From contig JAFGAM010000021.1 of NCBI GenBank assembly GCA_016933675.1, positions 1-57,328 on the forward strand: a stretch of DNA of 57,328 nt, read 5' to 3'. Below the pieces are notes generated by a model. It saw only the letters and a list, made by a program, of their open reading frames with translations. It was not told where the DNA came from and searched no databases. The stretch's first letter is position 1, and every line of letters starts with the position of its first letter. Positions 17,116 to 26,962 of this stretch are shown here, piece after piece. Position numbers and translations under genes: made by a program. This DNA comes from Candidatus Anaeroferrophillacea bacterium (GTDB taxonomy: Bacteria; Desulfobacterota; Anaeroferrophillalia; Anaeroferrophillales; Anaeroferrophillaceae).

Positions 17116-19056
17116 TTATCTTGTTACGGTGTCGGTTGTTGAGGTTACCTGATATATGGTTACCGCACGGCTCTTTCCTTTGAGATGTTCTTCCCCGACA
17201 CGTTGCACCTGGAAGCGGTTGTCAAGGTACTGCCGGGTGTTGTCGCCGATCAGAACCCGCCAGCAGCTTCCGGCGGCGGCAGCCTTATCGAAGCTTTCCA
17301 GTCGGGCGGCAATATTGACTGTATCACCGACAGTAGTATATTTCAATCGGCGCTCGCTGCCGATGGCGCCGGCAATTACCCCACCGGAATAGATGCCGAT
17401 ACGAACTCCCCCGGAAGGCAGACCGCGGGCTTCCCAGCTCCGGTTGAGTTCCTCCATGGCATCCCCCATGCGCATGGCGCAGATGACTGCCTGCTGCGCG
17501 TCCCGTCTGATCTCCGCATCGGTTTCCCGGGGCAGGGGGATGCCAAAATTCGCCTTGATGCCGTCGCCGGCATAGTCGTCCACCACTCCGCCGTGGGCGA
17601 TGATCACATCGGCCATGGTTTCCAGGAATGAATTCAGCCAATCGATCAGTGCCGAAGGATTCAGCTTTTCGGCGGTGGATGTATACCCCCTGAGGTCGGC
17701 GAACAATACCGTGGCTGCCACTCTTTGCGCCCGCGGGCGCCCGCCGTCGAAGAACTGCTCGCGCTGCTGCCAGATTGCCGTTGCAACCTCACTCGAAACG
17801 TGTTTGGCGAACAAGTTCATGAGCACTTCGCGCTGTTCCTTCTCACGCCGGACCATGGCTGCGGTCACCAGTGCCGCCGAAAGCAGAAATGCCAGTGCCG
17901 GTGGGACGGAAGGATACCACAGATCATGGAGAAACATGGTATAGGTGGCCAGCCAGATGGCTGCCAGGCCGATCATGCTGCCGAGGGAAAACATCCAGGA
18001 AGACCGCAACCTGATTCCCAGAGTACCGCCGATAATACTCCAGAGCATTATCCAGAACCATTCATACTCCCTGTCGGCGGCTTGTACTGGTCGACTCTCA
18101 CCGAGAGCGAGGTGAAGCAGTTGATTGATGATATGGGCGTGCACATAAACGCCTGGAATTGCCTGGTTGGCGCCCATGATTCCCCGGCTGTAGGGGGTAT
18201 AGAACAGATCCTTGACGCTCTGGGCGGTGACACCGATCAGGACAATCCGATTTTCGATTGTTTCCGGCGGCATCTTTCCGGTCAGCAGTTCACCGAGGGG
18301 CAATACGATAAATGGTTCTCGCTGCCGGCCGAAGTCCAGCATAAACTGGTATCCGTTGGCATCGGCCCGCACATAGCCGCCGTCGTTGGCCTCGAACGGA
18401 GGGATAGTGGTCACCCCCAGCTTCAGATGCCGGGGGTTCTCTTGGTCCGGTGCGGGGTAGATTCCCTCTGCCTGCAGATAGCATTGGGCCAGGAGGAAGG
18501 CAAAGGAGGTAAAGACGGTCTCGCCGTCATCGAGATACAGTAGTCCGCGGCGGACAATGCCGCCCGGATCGACGACGACGTCGTTGAACCCGACCTGCGG
18601 GGTGTCGGCGAGAGCCGGCGGAGGCCCGACGCCGTCCCGGCCGAATTTCATGACCGCGAAAATGTTCGGGTTGGTGGTCAATACCTGGTTGAGATGAGCG
18701 GTTCCCGGCGGGACTGGCAGGTCACGGTAAAAGTCCATGCCGACCGCCTGTGGGTGGTAAGCGAAAATTTTCGTCAGGATCGTGGCGGTGATGTCGTCGG
18801 TCAGCGGCCACGTTCCCATCCGCTGGATGTCCTGTTCAGTGATTTCGACGATGACGATGCGGGGATCGGCGGGCGAGGCGTCGCTGATACTCGTTTTTAT
18901 GAACCAGTCGTAGGCCGCCAGCTCAAGATATTCCAGCCTGCCGCCGGAGCGGAGTGCCATGACGACGGCAAAGGAAAGGATGCAGAGCGCCATAGTGGCG
19001 AAAACCGGTGAGCGGGTAGTATGACGGACTGGTTTCATCTTCTTTCCGCCTTGCAT
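17116..19056 (-). CDS. CHASE2-domain class III adenylate/guanylate cyclase
   Basis: A 646-residue membrane protein. An N-terminal helix precedes an extracellular CHASE2 sensor domain (AAYDWFIKTSISDASPADPRI to YVHAHIINQLL, about residues 45-325), then three transmembrane helices (about 335-405), then a class III cyclase domain. The metal-binding Asp residues are in VLFADLRGYT and VDDYAGDGIKANFG; the base-specificity region reads RLKYTTVGDTVNIAARLES. Lys at that position favours ATP. It should make cAMP in response to an outside or periplasmic signal. The ATG lies one base after the CHAT gene stop; a second ATG six codons on, after GGCGGAAAGAAG, is equally plausible. Confidence 0.92.
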   Translation of the reverse strand: MQGGKKMKPVRHTTRSPVFATMALCILSFAVVMALRSGGRLEYLELAAYDWFIKTSISDASPADPRIVIVEITEQDIQRMGTWPLTDDITATILTKIFAYHPQAVGMDFYRDLPVPPGTAHLNQVLTTNPNIFAVMKFGRDGVGPPPALADTPQVGFNDVVVDPGGIVRRGLLYLDDGETVFTSFAFLLAQCYLQAEGIYPAPDQENPRHLKLGVTTIPPFEANDGGYVRADANGYQFMLDFGRQREPFIVLPLGELLTGKMPPETIENRIVLIGVTAQSVKDLFYTPYSRGIMGANQAIPGVYVHAHIINQLLHLALGESRPVQAADREYEWFWIMLWSIIGGTLGIRLRSSWMFSLGSMIGLAAIWLATYTMFLHDLWYPSVPPALAFLLSAALVTAAMVRREKEQREVLMNLFAKHVSSEVATAIWQQREQFFDGGRPRAQRVAATVLFADLRGYTSTAEKLNPSALIDWLNSFLETMADVIIAHGGVVDDYAGDGIKANFGIPLPRETDAEIRRDAQQAVICAMRMGDAMEELNRSWEARGLPSGGVRIGIYSGGVIAGAIGSERRLKYTTVGDTVNIAARLESFDKAAAAGSCWRVLIGDNTRQYLDNRFQVQRVGEEHLKGKSRAVTIYQVTSTTDTVTR

Positions 19057-19057
19057 C

Positions 19058-21466
19058 CTACTGCCAGTTGCTGATCAGCAGGAATGCCGACCAATAGGCC
19101 GGATGTTCGTAGCGGGGGTCGTCCATCAGTTTCAACTGCGCTTGCTGCAGGGCGGCGGCGCGGGATACCGCCGGGTTGTGAAGCTGCCGGTAGAATTCCT
19201 CGATCAGGATAGCGGTGGCGGCGTCGTTGATGTGCCACAGGGTGGCGAGGGCACTGCGCGCCCCGGCTTTCACCGCTACGCCGGCCAGTCCCAGAGCGGC
19301 GCGTTCATCGCCGGCGGCAGTTTCGCAGGCGCTGAGGGTCAACAGTTCCAGCGGTTCCCGGCGGAATTGCAGAAAGCCGATGTATTCATCCAGGGTTGCC
19401 ATCGTGACCCGACCGTCAGAGGCCAGGATGAAGGTTTGATCGACCGTGCCGCGAAACTGGCCATGGGAGGCGATGTGGAGCGTATTGAACTGTTCTTTCC
19501 GAATTGCCTCCCGGAAGGCGGCCACGCTGAAGGCTTCGTCGGTCAGGACCGTGGCGGGAAAGGTATTGCTGATGGCCGCCAGTTCCTCCCGGACGTAGGG
19601 CAACGCAGGAAAATCCTGGGTCGACTTGGTCAGTCCGGCAACCAGGATATGCATCGTTTCCCGGTCGAGCGGCCTGGGGTCGGTGAGGTTCAGGCCGGGG
19701 GTAATCACGGTGGCGAAGGTGCGGTTCAGAAACCGGCTGCCGTCGTGCAGCGCCGCCAGGGGGATGGTGCGCAGGACGCCGCTGGGGACGATGATCAGGG
19801 TGGACACGGAGGTTGCCCGCAGATCGGGTTCCAGGGGGCGGATGAGGTCGTCATAGAGCTTCCGCGACAACGGTAGAAACTCCCAGGTGGTTCTTTTCTC
19901 GAGGGCCCGGCGTAACGTCGATGCGGTGTGGACCAGCGTTGGCCGGTCCAGCGGCACTGTGAACTGTTTCAGGCCCGTCGGCAGGCTGACCAGTAACTCG
20001 GTCCGGTCCGCGAGCACGATGGGGTAGATGACCGCGGCGGACCGGCAGAGGTCGTCAAGGGGGACGGTCCGGGTCCGGGCGGCGTCAATGCAGTCATCCT
20101 TGAAATAGTTCCGCAGTTCGTAGACCCGCAGCAGTTCCACTATCTTCCGTGCTTCCGCCAGCAGTGCGGCGCGTTCATCGCCTGCCGGCATGGTTGCGGT
20201 GCGGCGCAGCAGCAGGTCGATCATCTCGGTGCTGACGGTACCGGCGGTGCGGCGGAACGTCTTGAGTGATTTTCCGGCGCAGCCATCCATTTCCTGCCGG
20301 ATGGACTGCAACGTGTATATCGTTCGCCGGTATGCGGCGAGGGCCTCCTCCGTTTCTCCCCGGTTTTTGAGCAGGCGGGCGGACTGCCATTGCCAGCGAT
20401 AGAGCGCCTCTGGTGCGCCGACCTTTTGCGCTGCCAGCAGCGCCCGGCGGGTGTATGTCATGGCGGGTTCCGGGTGCTGTTCATTTTCGTGCAGGTTCCC
20501 GGTGTGGCCGAGGGCATAGGAAAGCGCCAGGGTATCGTCCAGACGCTCCGCCATTGCGGCGGCGGCGGCGAGGATTTCATGCGCTGTACGGCTGGCGGTG
20601 ATGCTTTCTTGCTCCGGCAGAAATTCCCGGAGGGTGGCATACAGAAGTCCCATGCGGATGGTGGTGTATGCCTGTTCGTGCGAATCTTCCACCGATTCGA
20701 GTTCGGTGCGGGCGGCATCGAGCACGGCCGCCGCTTCCCGATGCTGCCCGGCATGGATGAGGGCGTCGGTGCGGTTGATCCGCGCGGTTGCCCGCATCAT
20801 GGTGTTGCCGGCAGCGGCAAGGGTGATACTGCGCTGATAATCCATGGCAGCATCCGGGTACCGTTCCGCGGCCATGGCGAGATTCCCCAGGTCGTTATAA
20901 ATCGATGCCGCGGTATTGTGGTCGTTGGCAGTCAGAGCGAGGTCCAGTGCCCGGCGCAGGTATTGTCCGGCCTGCTCATGGTCGCCCATGGCCTGGAACA
21001 GAGTGCCGTGATGATTGAGAATGACCGCCTGCAGCCTGCGGTCGTCGATTTTCTCCGCCAGGCGGAGTGCCGTTTCCAGGGATTCCTGTGCCCGGGTCAT
21101 GGCGCCGAGTTCCCGGCAGGCCCGGGAGAAGCGGATGAGCGAGAGACAACAGGGGAGATGGCGGTGCTCCGCCCTATGGATGCCGGCGGCCGTTCCCCAG
21201 TTACCGGCAGCAGTGGCGAAATCGCCCTGCCGCCAGGCCCGATTTCCTGCTTCGTCGTGGGCGTCGGCATCGCGGAAAAACGGTGCCGACTCCGGTGCGG
21301 CCTCTACTCGGGGTGTTGTCGGGGGGGAGGGTGCCGCCGCACCCCGGTTGAACAGGGTGCACCCCGAGGTGGTGAGAAGGAGAATTCCTGCCGACAGCAG
21401 CACCGCAATGCAACGGCAGACAGGGGGCGGTTGTATGCCCTCCGAAGGACGATCATCCGGAATCAT
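19058..21466 (-). CDS. TPR-CHAT protease, probable lipoprotein
   Basis: An 802-residue protein. A hydrophobic segment ends in LLTTSGC, a probable lipobox, placing the protein in the periplasm on a membrane. Residues about 45-400 are tetratricopeptide repeats (for example HEQAGQYLRRALDLALTAND). Residues about 500-800 form a CHAT domain, a caspase-like protease fold, with catalytic His in LHIASHGQF and Cys in LTLSACETAAGDERAALGLA. CHAT proteases cleave specific partners after activation, for example within TPR-CHAT gasdermin or CRISPR systems. Here the neighbours are a TPS exoprotein and a CHASE2 cyclase, so maturation or surveillance of the exoprotein is a reasonable inference. It is coupled to the cyclase gene. 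Confidence 0.9.
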   Translation of the reverse strand: MIPDDRPSEGIQPPPVCRCIAVLLSAGILLLTTSGCTLFNRGAAAPSPPTTPRVEAAPESAPFFRDADAHDEAGNRAWRQGDFATAAGNWGTAAGIHRAEHRHLPCCLSLIRFSRACRELGAMTRAQESLETALRLAEKIDDRRLQAVILNHHGTLFQAMGDHEQAGQYLRRALDLALTANDHNTAASIYNDLGNLAMAAERYPDAAMDYQRSITLAAAGNTMMRATARINRTDALIHAGQHREAAAVLDAARTELESVEDSHEQAYTTIRMGLLYATLREFLPEQESITASRTAHEILAAAAAMAERLDDTLALSYALGHTGNLHENEQHPEPAMTYTRRALLAAQKVGAPEALYRWQWQSARLLKNRGETEEALAAYRRTIYTLQSIRQEMDGCAGKSLKTFRRTAGTVSTEMIDLLLRRTATMPAGDERAALLAEARKIVELLRVYELRNYFKDDCIDAARTRTVPLDDLCRSAAVIYPIVLADRTELLVSLPTGLKQFTVPLDRPTLVHTASTLRRALEKRTTWEFLPLSRKLYDDLIRPLEPDLRATSVSTLIIVPSGVLRTIPLAALHDGSRFLNRTFATVITPGLNLTDPRPLDRETMHILVAGLTKSTQDFPALPYVREELAAISNTFPATVLTDEAFSVAAFREAIRKEQFNTLHIASHGQFRGTVDQTFILASDGRVTMATLDEYIGFLQFRREPLELLTLSACETAAGDERAALGLAGVAVKAGARSALATLWHINDAATAILIEEFYRQLHNPAVSRAAALQQAQLKLMDDPRYEHPAYWSAFLLISNWQ

Positions 21467-21669
21467 GCTTTTTTCTCCCGTGGTAACCGGTACGGCAATA
21501 TTGATTCGTCAACGGTGCGCGGATATTATCGCATATTTTGCCGTTGGAATATCATGAAGGCGCCGGCACGGCGGTTGTCATTGTTTTCCGCCAATTTATG
21601 CCCATCTCCACACTGTTTTAGCGTGATGCCGGAAGGATGGCCAATGCCGAATTGACGATCGGTTGGCGG
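21467..21669. other. Spacer within the TPS-CHAT cluster
   Basis: Two hundred bases between tpsB and the CHAT gene. Moderately AT-rich near the CHAT start (GCAATATTGATTCG), which may hold an internal promoter. No gene or clear terminator was recognised. Confidence 0.35.
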
Positions 21670-23448
21670 CTAAAATCCGGCCAGGGCAAACTGCAGGTGG
21701 ATGCCGTTATCCTGCAGGTCGTGTTCCGGGGTGCTCAGCCGCCGCAGGGGAACGCCCCAGTACACCTCCAGCCGGGGCTTCAGGGTTCTTCCGGCGATCT
21801 CCCAGGTGGCCCCCCAGCGGAGCCCCAGCCCGGCGCCGGCAATGTGTTTGACCGCCGGGGTCGGCAAATCCCGGTTCCAGGCGCGGCCGTAGTCGAAAAA
21901 GGGGGCGAGCTGCAGGTAGTCGGCCCATCTGGTGTTGCGCGCCAGAAAGATCCGCGACTCCAGCGAGGTGATGAACCCCTGGTCGCGGACCAGCTGGTTT
22001 TCGCGATATCCCCGGACGCTGTAGCGGCCGCCGACGGCGAACTGTTCCAGCGGCAGCAGGGATTTGTCGGCGAGTTGCAGGTCGGCACGGAGAATTACCT
22101 GGATATCCCATGCAGTGAGTACCCGCGCCCATTGAAACTGGCCCAGCCAGGAAGCGAAACGGCCGTCAGGCGAATCACCGCCGTGAATGGTGGCGCCGAG
22201 GGCATTGAGACCGCAACTGAAGCGGGAACGGGCGGCGATGACTTCCCGCTGGGTGTGATAGGTCCATTCCTGGGCGCAGCGCAGGGCGGTGACCACCGCC
22301 CTGCCGTCTTCCGAGCCGGAGGAGAAGGAGAATGGTTCGCCCAGCAGGGAGGTCTGGTGGCGCAGCCGCTCTCCGTACAGGGAAAGGGAGAATTCGCCGG
22401 TGGGCCGGCGATAGAGCGGCTGGCTGATGCCGAGCTGAAAGATCTCCGATTCGCTCTCCACGTCCAGGGGGTCGAAGGGTTCTTCCACGACGTCGAAATC
22501 GTTGCGGCGATAGCGCAGGGTAACGGCGGTGCCGGAAGTGGTGAACGGCAGGGTGTAGGAAATGTCGATCTGGGGGCTGGTGCCCTCGGAGGTGCCGTAG
22601 ACGCAGCGCAGTACATCCCCGTGGCCGCTGAGGTTCCGATGGGCCGCCGACAGCCAGCCGTGCCGCGCGCCGACCGAAGGCGACTGATAATTGTCGTATC
22701 CCAGTTCGACGATGATCGGCTGCCGCTCCTCGACCTCCAGGTGGAGCACGCTTTCCCCCGGCACCGATCCGGGTTTCAGGCTGCCGTGGACGCGATCGAT
22801 CAGCTCGTCCTGCATCAGCATCCGGAGCCGTTCCTGTAATGCGGATATTTCGAGGGGACGGTCGGCGTGAGCCAGGAACGGCCTGCCGATGAAGCCGTCC
22901 CGGAACCAGCGGTTGCCTTCCACCTCCACGGCGGTCAGGTGTCCCTCGATGATATGTACTCTGACAGTGTTGTTTTCGATTCGCTGATCGGGGATGACGG
23001 CACCCGAATTGATGTAGCCGCGGCCGATATAAAAGACGGTCAGCGCCTGACGGAGGGCGTCGAGATCCTCCGTGGTCAGCACGCGACCGGTGAACGGGGT
23101 GGTGACCGGTTCCAGCTCCGCGGCGGAGAAGACGGTATTGCCGGTGATGACGACGCGTTCGACGAAGACCCTGATATCGGCGGCGTTGGGGATGCCCCCG
23201 GCGGTCGCGGGCACAGATTCAGGTGCATCCAGGGGCCCGGCGGCGCACGCGGCCGGAGGGGGTGACGAAGGGAGGGGAACCGTTCCGGATTCTCCCCCGG
23301 CTACCGCCGGACCGAATCCCGCGGCAATCAGACAGAGTGTCGTGACCAGCAAACGGAGAAATGTACACCTTCGCCTTTCATGCCGGTGTTCATGGAGGGT
23401 ATCGGTGTTCATAAGCGCTCCGCGCCGCCCACGGCGGCGGTTTGTCAT
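21670..23448 (-). CDS. Two-partner secretion outer-membrane transporter (ShlB/FhaC/HecB family)
   Basis: A TpsB protein of up to 592 residues. An export signal is followed by a Pro/Ala-rich linker, a POTRA domain (about residues 90-165, VFVERVVITGNTVFSAAEL), a second POTRA-like segment (VRVHIIEGHLTAVEVEGN) and a 16-strand barrel with the family motif YSVRGYRENQLVRDQGF; the chain ends in a C-terminal Phe. It exports the TpsA exoprotein encoded immediately upstream. The first ATG overlaps the tpsA stop (ATGA); an in-frame ATG 12 codons later has GGAGCGCTT in front and gives a more normal signal peptide. Confidence 0.93.
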   Translation of the reverse strand: MTNRRRGRRGALMNTDTLHEHRHERRRCTFLRLLVTTLCLIAAGFGPAVAGGESGTVPLPSSPPPAACAAGPLDAPESVPATAGGIPNAADIRVFVERVVITGNTVFSAAELEPVTTPFTGRVLTTEDLDALRQALTVFYIGRGYINSGAVIPDQRIENNTVRVHIIEGHLTAVEVEGNRWFRDGFIGRPFLAHADRPLEISALQERLRMLMQDELIDRVHGSLKPGSVPGESVLHLEVEERQPIIVELGYDNYQSPSVGARHGWLSAAHRNLSGHGDVLRCVYGTSEGTSPQIDISYTLPFTTSGTAVTLRYRRNDFDVVEEPFDPLDVESESEIFQLGISQPLYRRPTGEFSLSLYGERLRHQTSLLGEPFSFSSGSEDGRAVVTALRCAQEWTYHTQREVIAARSRFSCGLNALGATIHGGDSPDGRFASWLGQFQWARVLTAWDIQVILRADLQLADKSLLPLEQFAVGGRYSVRGYRENQLVRDQGFITSLESRIFLARNTRWADYLQLAPFFDYGRAWNRDLPTPAVKHIAGAGLGLRWGATWEIAGRTLKPRLEVYWGVPLRRLSTPEHDLQDNGIHLQFALAGF

Positions 23449-26400
23449 CGGCGGCTATCGTTTGATTGCGAAGAAGGTCGCGATGCTCCAGAGTTCATGA
23501 GAGGGCTGCTTAGAAAACCGTCCGGGCCGGCGGGAAGCCCCTCGCGTCCGTGGACGGTGAAACTGCTGTACCTTCCCTGCTGGATGCGTGCCATGCAGGG
23601 GGTCTGCAGCAAGGTGACGGCGCTGGTGAAATCACCCGGCAACGGCGCGATGGTGCCGCTGACGCTGGTGATTGGTGACTGGATGTCCACGCTGCCGTCG
23701 ACGCCGAGGGCCGAGGATGCGTCGAGGACGCTCAACGGGTCGGCGAGAAACACGTCGGCGGCAATGCTGATATTGCCGCCCGTGCCCTCCCAGGCGTTGG
23801 CGATGATGATGCTGTTGTTCAGTACCAGGTATGCGGGGCTGATATCGATATTGCCGCCCACCGTCGCCGCGCCGCCGCCGACGCTGGCGGATATGTCACT
23901 GTCAACCAGATGTAACAGGTGCCGCGGTCCGGAAACGGTGATGTTGCCGCCATCGGCATACCAGGATGCCGTGCTGATGCTGCTTTCATGCAGGCGCACG
24001 GCATTCGTTGCCGCGAGGGAAATATTGCCCGCATCTCCCGTGCCGAGGCTTTCGGACGAGATGTAGGCGCGCTCCGACAACTCAAGGGTGTCGACGTGTG
24101 CGGTTATTTCGCCACCCGTTCCCGGCGAGGTCGTCGAACTAGTTATCCGTCCGCCATCACGCAGGGTCATATCACCCGCGTCGATATCGATGCGGCCGCC
24201 GTCGCCCGTGGCCAGGTCTCCCAGGATGTCGGAACTGGCCGCGGCGCTGATTGCCGCGGCGGCATTTCGTATATTCCACCCGTGCAGGATGAATAAATCC
24301 CGGAGATCGGTGTTTGTGCCGGAGACGAGCATGTTTCCGGCGCGGATATCGATATCGCCGGCAGTGCCGCCGCCGAAGGTGTCGGTGGTGATACTGCCGC
24401 TGTCCAGCACCCGCAGTGATTCGGCGCGGATGGTGATCGAGCCGCCGTTGCCGCCGGATTGCAGCGCCTGGGATGCTATCGACGAGGCGGACAGGGTTTC
24501 ACCACCTGCCGGGTCCAGCATCTTCTCCGGATGGACCCCCGCTACCAGAATGTTGTCGGCGGCGATCACGATGCTGCCGCCGGCACCGCGGCCCAGGGCG
24601 CTGCTGTTGACGTTGGCGCCGTTCAGGATGTCGATGGTGCCGGCAGCGATGGTAATGTCGCCGCCTTGCCCGGGACCTCTGCTCAGGGCTTCGATGGTGC
24701 TGCGGTCGGTGAGCAGCAGCGTATCCGTGTCGATATGAATGTTGCCGCCATCGCCGCTCAGCGGACTCGATGAGGTGGAGATGAGTGCGCCTTCGGGACC
24801 TCGGAGGCTGATGTCTTTCGCTGTCAGGTTGATGTCACCGCCCCGACCGCCGGTCCCGGCATAATTCGTGGCGGTAATCATGGCGCCGTCGGTCAGTTCA
24901 AGAGAATCGACCGTGATCGATGTCATCCCGGCGTTCCCGGTGGATGAGGTGGTGCTCTGGATGCCGCCGAGGTGATGGATGGCGAGGTTCCCGGCGGCAA
25001 TGGTGACATCACCGCCGGCGGCGCTGGAAAAGGTGTGGCTGACAATGCCGGTGGCGATATATGCCGTTTCCGTTGCTTCCCGTTCAGTCCCCGTTATGAG
25101 TAGGTCGCCGGTGATATCCAGGTGTATATCTCCACCAGGGCCGTCGGCGAAGGTATCCGCGGTAATCATGGTATCCGGCCGCATTTCCACGCTGTCCGCC
25201 CGGATGTCAATGTCCCCCGTCTTTCCGGTTGCCGGAACATCGTTGACCGAACTGATACCGGTGTGATAACCCGGCTGCTCCTCGTTGGCGAGGAATATGC
25301 GCCCGGCGTTGATTTCGATGTCACCGCCCCCGCTCGCACCACCGTAGAGCTGCGAGGCGATTTTTCCGCCGTTGCATATCTCGAGATTTCCGGCGGTGAT
25401 ATGGATGTCCCCGCTCGCTTCATTGCCGCCGCTGAAGGTGTAGATGGCGCCGAAACCGTCCAGCAGTAAATGGTTTGCGGACAGTTCGATGTCGCCGCTG
25501 CTGCCGGTACTGACGGGGGTGGTTTCGGTCCCTTCCCAGGTGACGGACATGATCCGGGATTCACCCCGCACCGACACGCTGTCGGCGGTGACCCGGATGC
25601 CGCCGGCATCCGCGGCGACACCGAAGGAAACACCGCTGGCGATGCAAGAGAAGATGTCTAAGGTGATATCACCGCCGGTTTCGATGTCAATGCCCCGCCC
25701 CGGTGAGGCGGCACCTTGTGGTCCCAGGGCGCTGGAATCGATGTACGCTGCCAGCATCTCCAGCCTGCCGCCGCGGACGACCACCGTACCACCGCCGTTG
25801 CCCTCCGCATCGATCGCGGCGAGGGTGAGGTGGATGTCGCCCAGGGCGGTGAAACCGGCGGGGTCGATACCGAGCGGCATATCCGCTGCAGCGATTTTTA
25901 TCTCGCCGGGTGACGCCGTGCTGAGAAGGTTGATGCGGCCGCCGGGAGCTGCCACGAAGGCCAGGCCGGCGGTTTCGGAGCCGGAGATATCGATGTTGCC
26001 GCCGACCAGCGACAGGGTTTCACCGGCCGGTACCAGAAGTCCGCTTTGCTGTATGGAGATGGCGGCGGGGTGATTGCCTAAAAAGCCGAACGCCGCCGGC
26101 GGAGCGATGGTCAGTACCGAGTTTCCGGCCGGGTCCGCATACACGATGCCGGTTTCACCCAGGCGCAGGTAATCCGCGGTGGTTACATGGAATGAACCCT
26201 GAACATCCAGGGCGGCGTGGGGGCCGAAGAGAAGCCCGGCGGGATTGACCAGAAACAGGTCGGCACCGGGGATTGCCGAGCGCAGGGTGCCGTCGATGGT
26301 GGAAAGGTCGCCACCGGTGATGCGGCCGATGATGGTGTTGATGCCGTCCGGGCCGGTGAAGGTGGCGCTTTCACCGGCGGCGATATCGAAGCGGCCGAAG

Positions 26401-26636
26401 CTGTGGAACAGGCTGAGCCGGTCGATCAGGGTGCCGTCCACGGCATCGATGACGAAATCAGGTCCGGGCAGGGATTTAGCCGGGCCCAAGGAGCCGTCGA
26501 GGGTGATGCCGGCATGCGCCGCGGTACTCAGGAGCAGGGCGAGGAGCAGGAGCGGCAGCAGGGGGAGAAACCCGTGGATCGTCACCGGACATGAAAACGC
26601 GGCGGCTCGAGATGGCAGGGGATGGTGTGGGTACAT
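23445..26636 (-). CDS. TpsA exoprotein, filamentous-haemagglutinin-like
   Basis: A 1063-residue secreted protein. A signal peptide ends at STAAHAG, then comes a TPS (haemagglutination activity) domain, residues about 45-290, with SLFHSFGRFDIAAGESATF, LVNPAGLLFGPHAALDVQGS and FGFLGNHPAAI. The remainder is a long series of beta-helix rungs with repeating GG(D/N)I(T/S)I units. It is a surface or released fibre secreted through the TpsB partner. No toxin domain is visible at the C terminus. GGAGCACGC precedes the ATG. It is the first gene of the cluster. Confidence 0.93.
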   Translation of the reverse strand: MYPHHPLPSRAAAFSCPVTIHGFLPLLPLLLLALLLSTAAHAGITLDGSLGPAKSLPGPDFVIDAVDGTLIDRLSLFHSFGRFDIAAGESATFTGPDGINTIIGRITGGDLSTIDGTLRSAIPGADLFLVNPAGLLFGPHAALDVQGSFHVTTADYLRLGETGIVYADPAGNSVLTIAPPAAFGFLGNHPAAISIQQSGLLVPAGETLSLVGGNIDISGSETAGLAFVAAPGGRINLLSTASPGEIKIAAADMPLGIDPAGFTALGDIHLTLAAIDAEGNGGGTVVVRGGRLEMLAAYIDSSALGPQGAASPGRGIDIETGGDITLDIFSCIASGVSFGVAADAGGIRVTADSVSVRGESRIMSVTWEGTETTPVSTGSSGDIELSANHLLLDGFGAIYTFSGGNEASGDIHITAGNLEICNGGKIASQLYGGASGGGDIEINAGRIFLANEEQPGYHTGISSVNDVPATGKTGDIDIRADSVEMRPDTMITADTFADGPGGDIHLDITGDLLITGTEREATETAYIATGIVSHTFSSAAGGDVTIAAGNLAIHHLGGIQSTTSSTGNAGMTSITVDSLELTDGAMITATNYAGTGGRGGDINLTAKDISLRGPEGALISTSSSPLSGDGGNIHIDTDTLLLTDRSTIEALSRGPGQGGDITIAAGTIDILNGANVNSSALGRGAGGSIVIAADNILVAGVHPEKMLDPAGGETLSASSIASQALQSGGNGGSITIRAESLRVLDSGSITTDTFGGGTAGDIDIRAGNMLVSGTNTDLRDLFILHGWNIRNAAAAISAAASSDILGDLATGDGGRIDIDAGDMTLRDGGRITSSTTSPGTGGEITAHVDTLELSERAYISSESLGTGDAGNISLAATNAVRLHESSISTASWYADGGNITVSGPRHLLHLVDSDISASVGGGAATVGGNIDISPAYLVLNNSIIIANAWEGTGGNISIAADVFLADPLSVLDASSALGVDGSVDIQSPITSVSGTIAPLPGDFTSAVTLLQTPCMARIQQGRYSSFTVHGREGLPAGPDGFLSSPLMNSGASRPSSQSNDSRR

Positions 26637-26962
26637 GCGTGCTCCGGAACCGTGCCCGGACGTGCCGGGTTGAGGTTAGTGATCCAGAGATTACAGGCAA
26701 GGGCCTGCCCGGCGTAAGCCTGAAGATGAGCGAAAATGCCCCGGGGAGTCTCGCTGCCCATCAGACGAACCGGAAAACCGGCATTGCCCCGGTGAACTGA
26801 AAACCAAATATATGAAAACTCAATATAGTAACATTTTGTTTGATTCTGCTAAAGTCTATGGCATAGTATGTTATTGTATCGAAGTCAACATGGTAAGGCT
26901 CGTTCAGAGCCTTTCCGTGTCGGCTTTTTCCACATTGCAATTTTTTTGATGATGTAACGTGT
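26637..26962. promoter_or_regulatory. Divergent upstream region of the TPS operon and HD gene
   Basis: About 326 bases, AT-rich from 26800 to 26960, in contrast with the surrounding GC-rich coding DNA. A hairpin AAGGCTC / GAGCCTT lies at 26895-26913. The AT-rich part probably holds promoters for both directions. The GEMM c-di-GMP riboswitch core was looked for by eye and not found. Confidence 0.45.

Noticed and set aside
26637-26962. GEMM c-di-GMP riboswitch before tpsA
   Set aside because: GGCAATGCCGG looked suggestive, but the conserved GEMM core and tetraloop-receptor sequences are absent.
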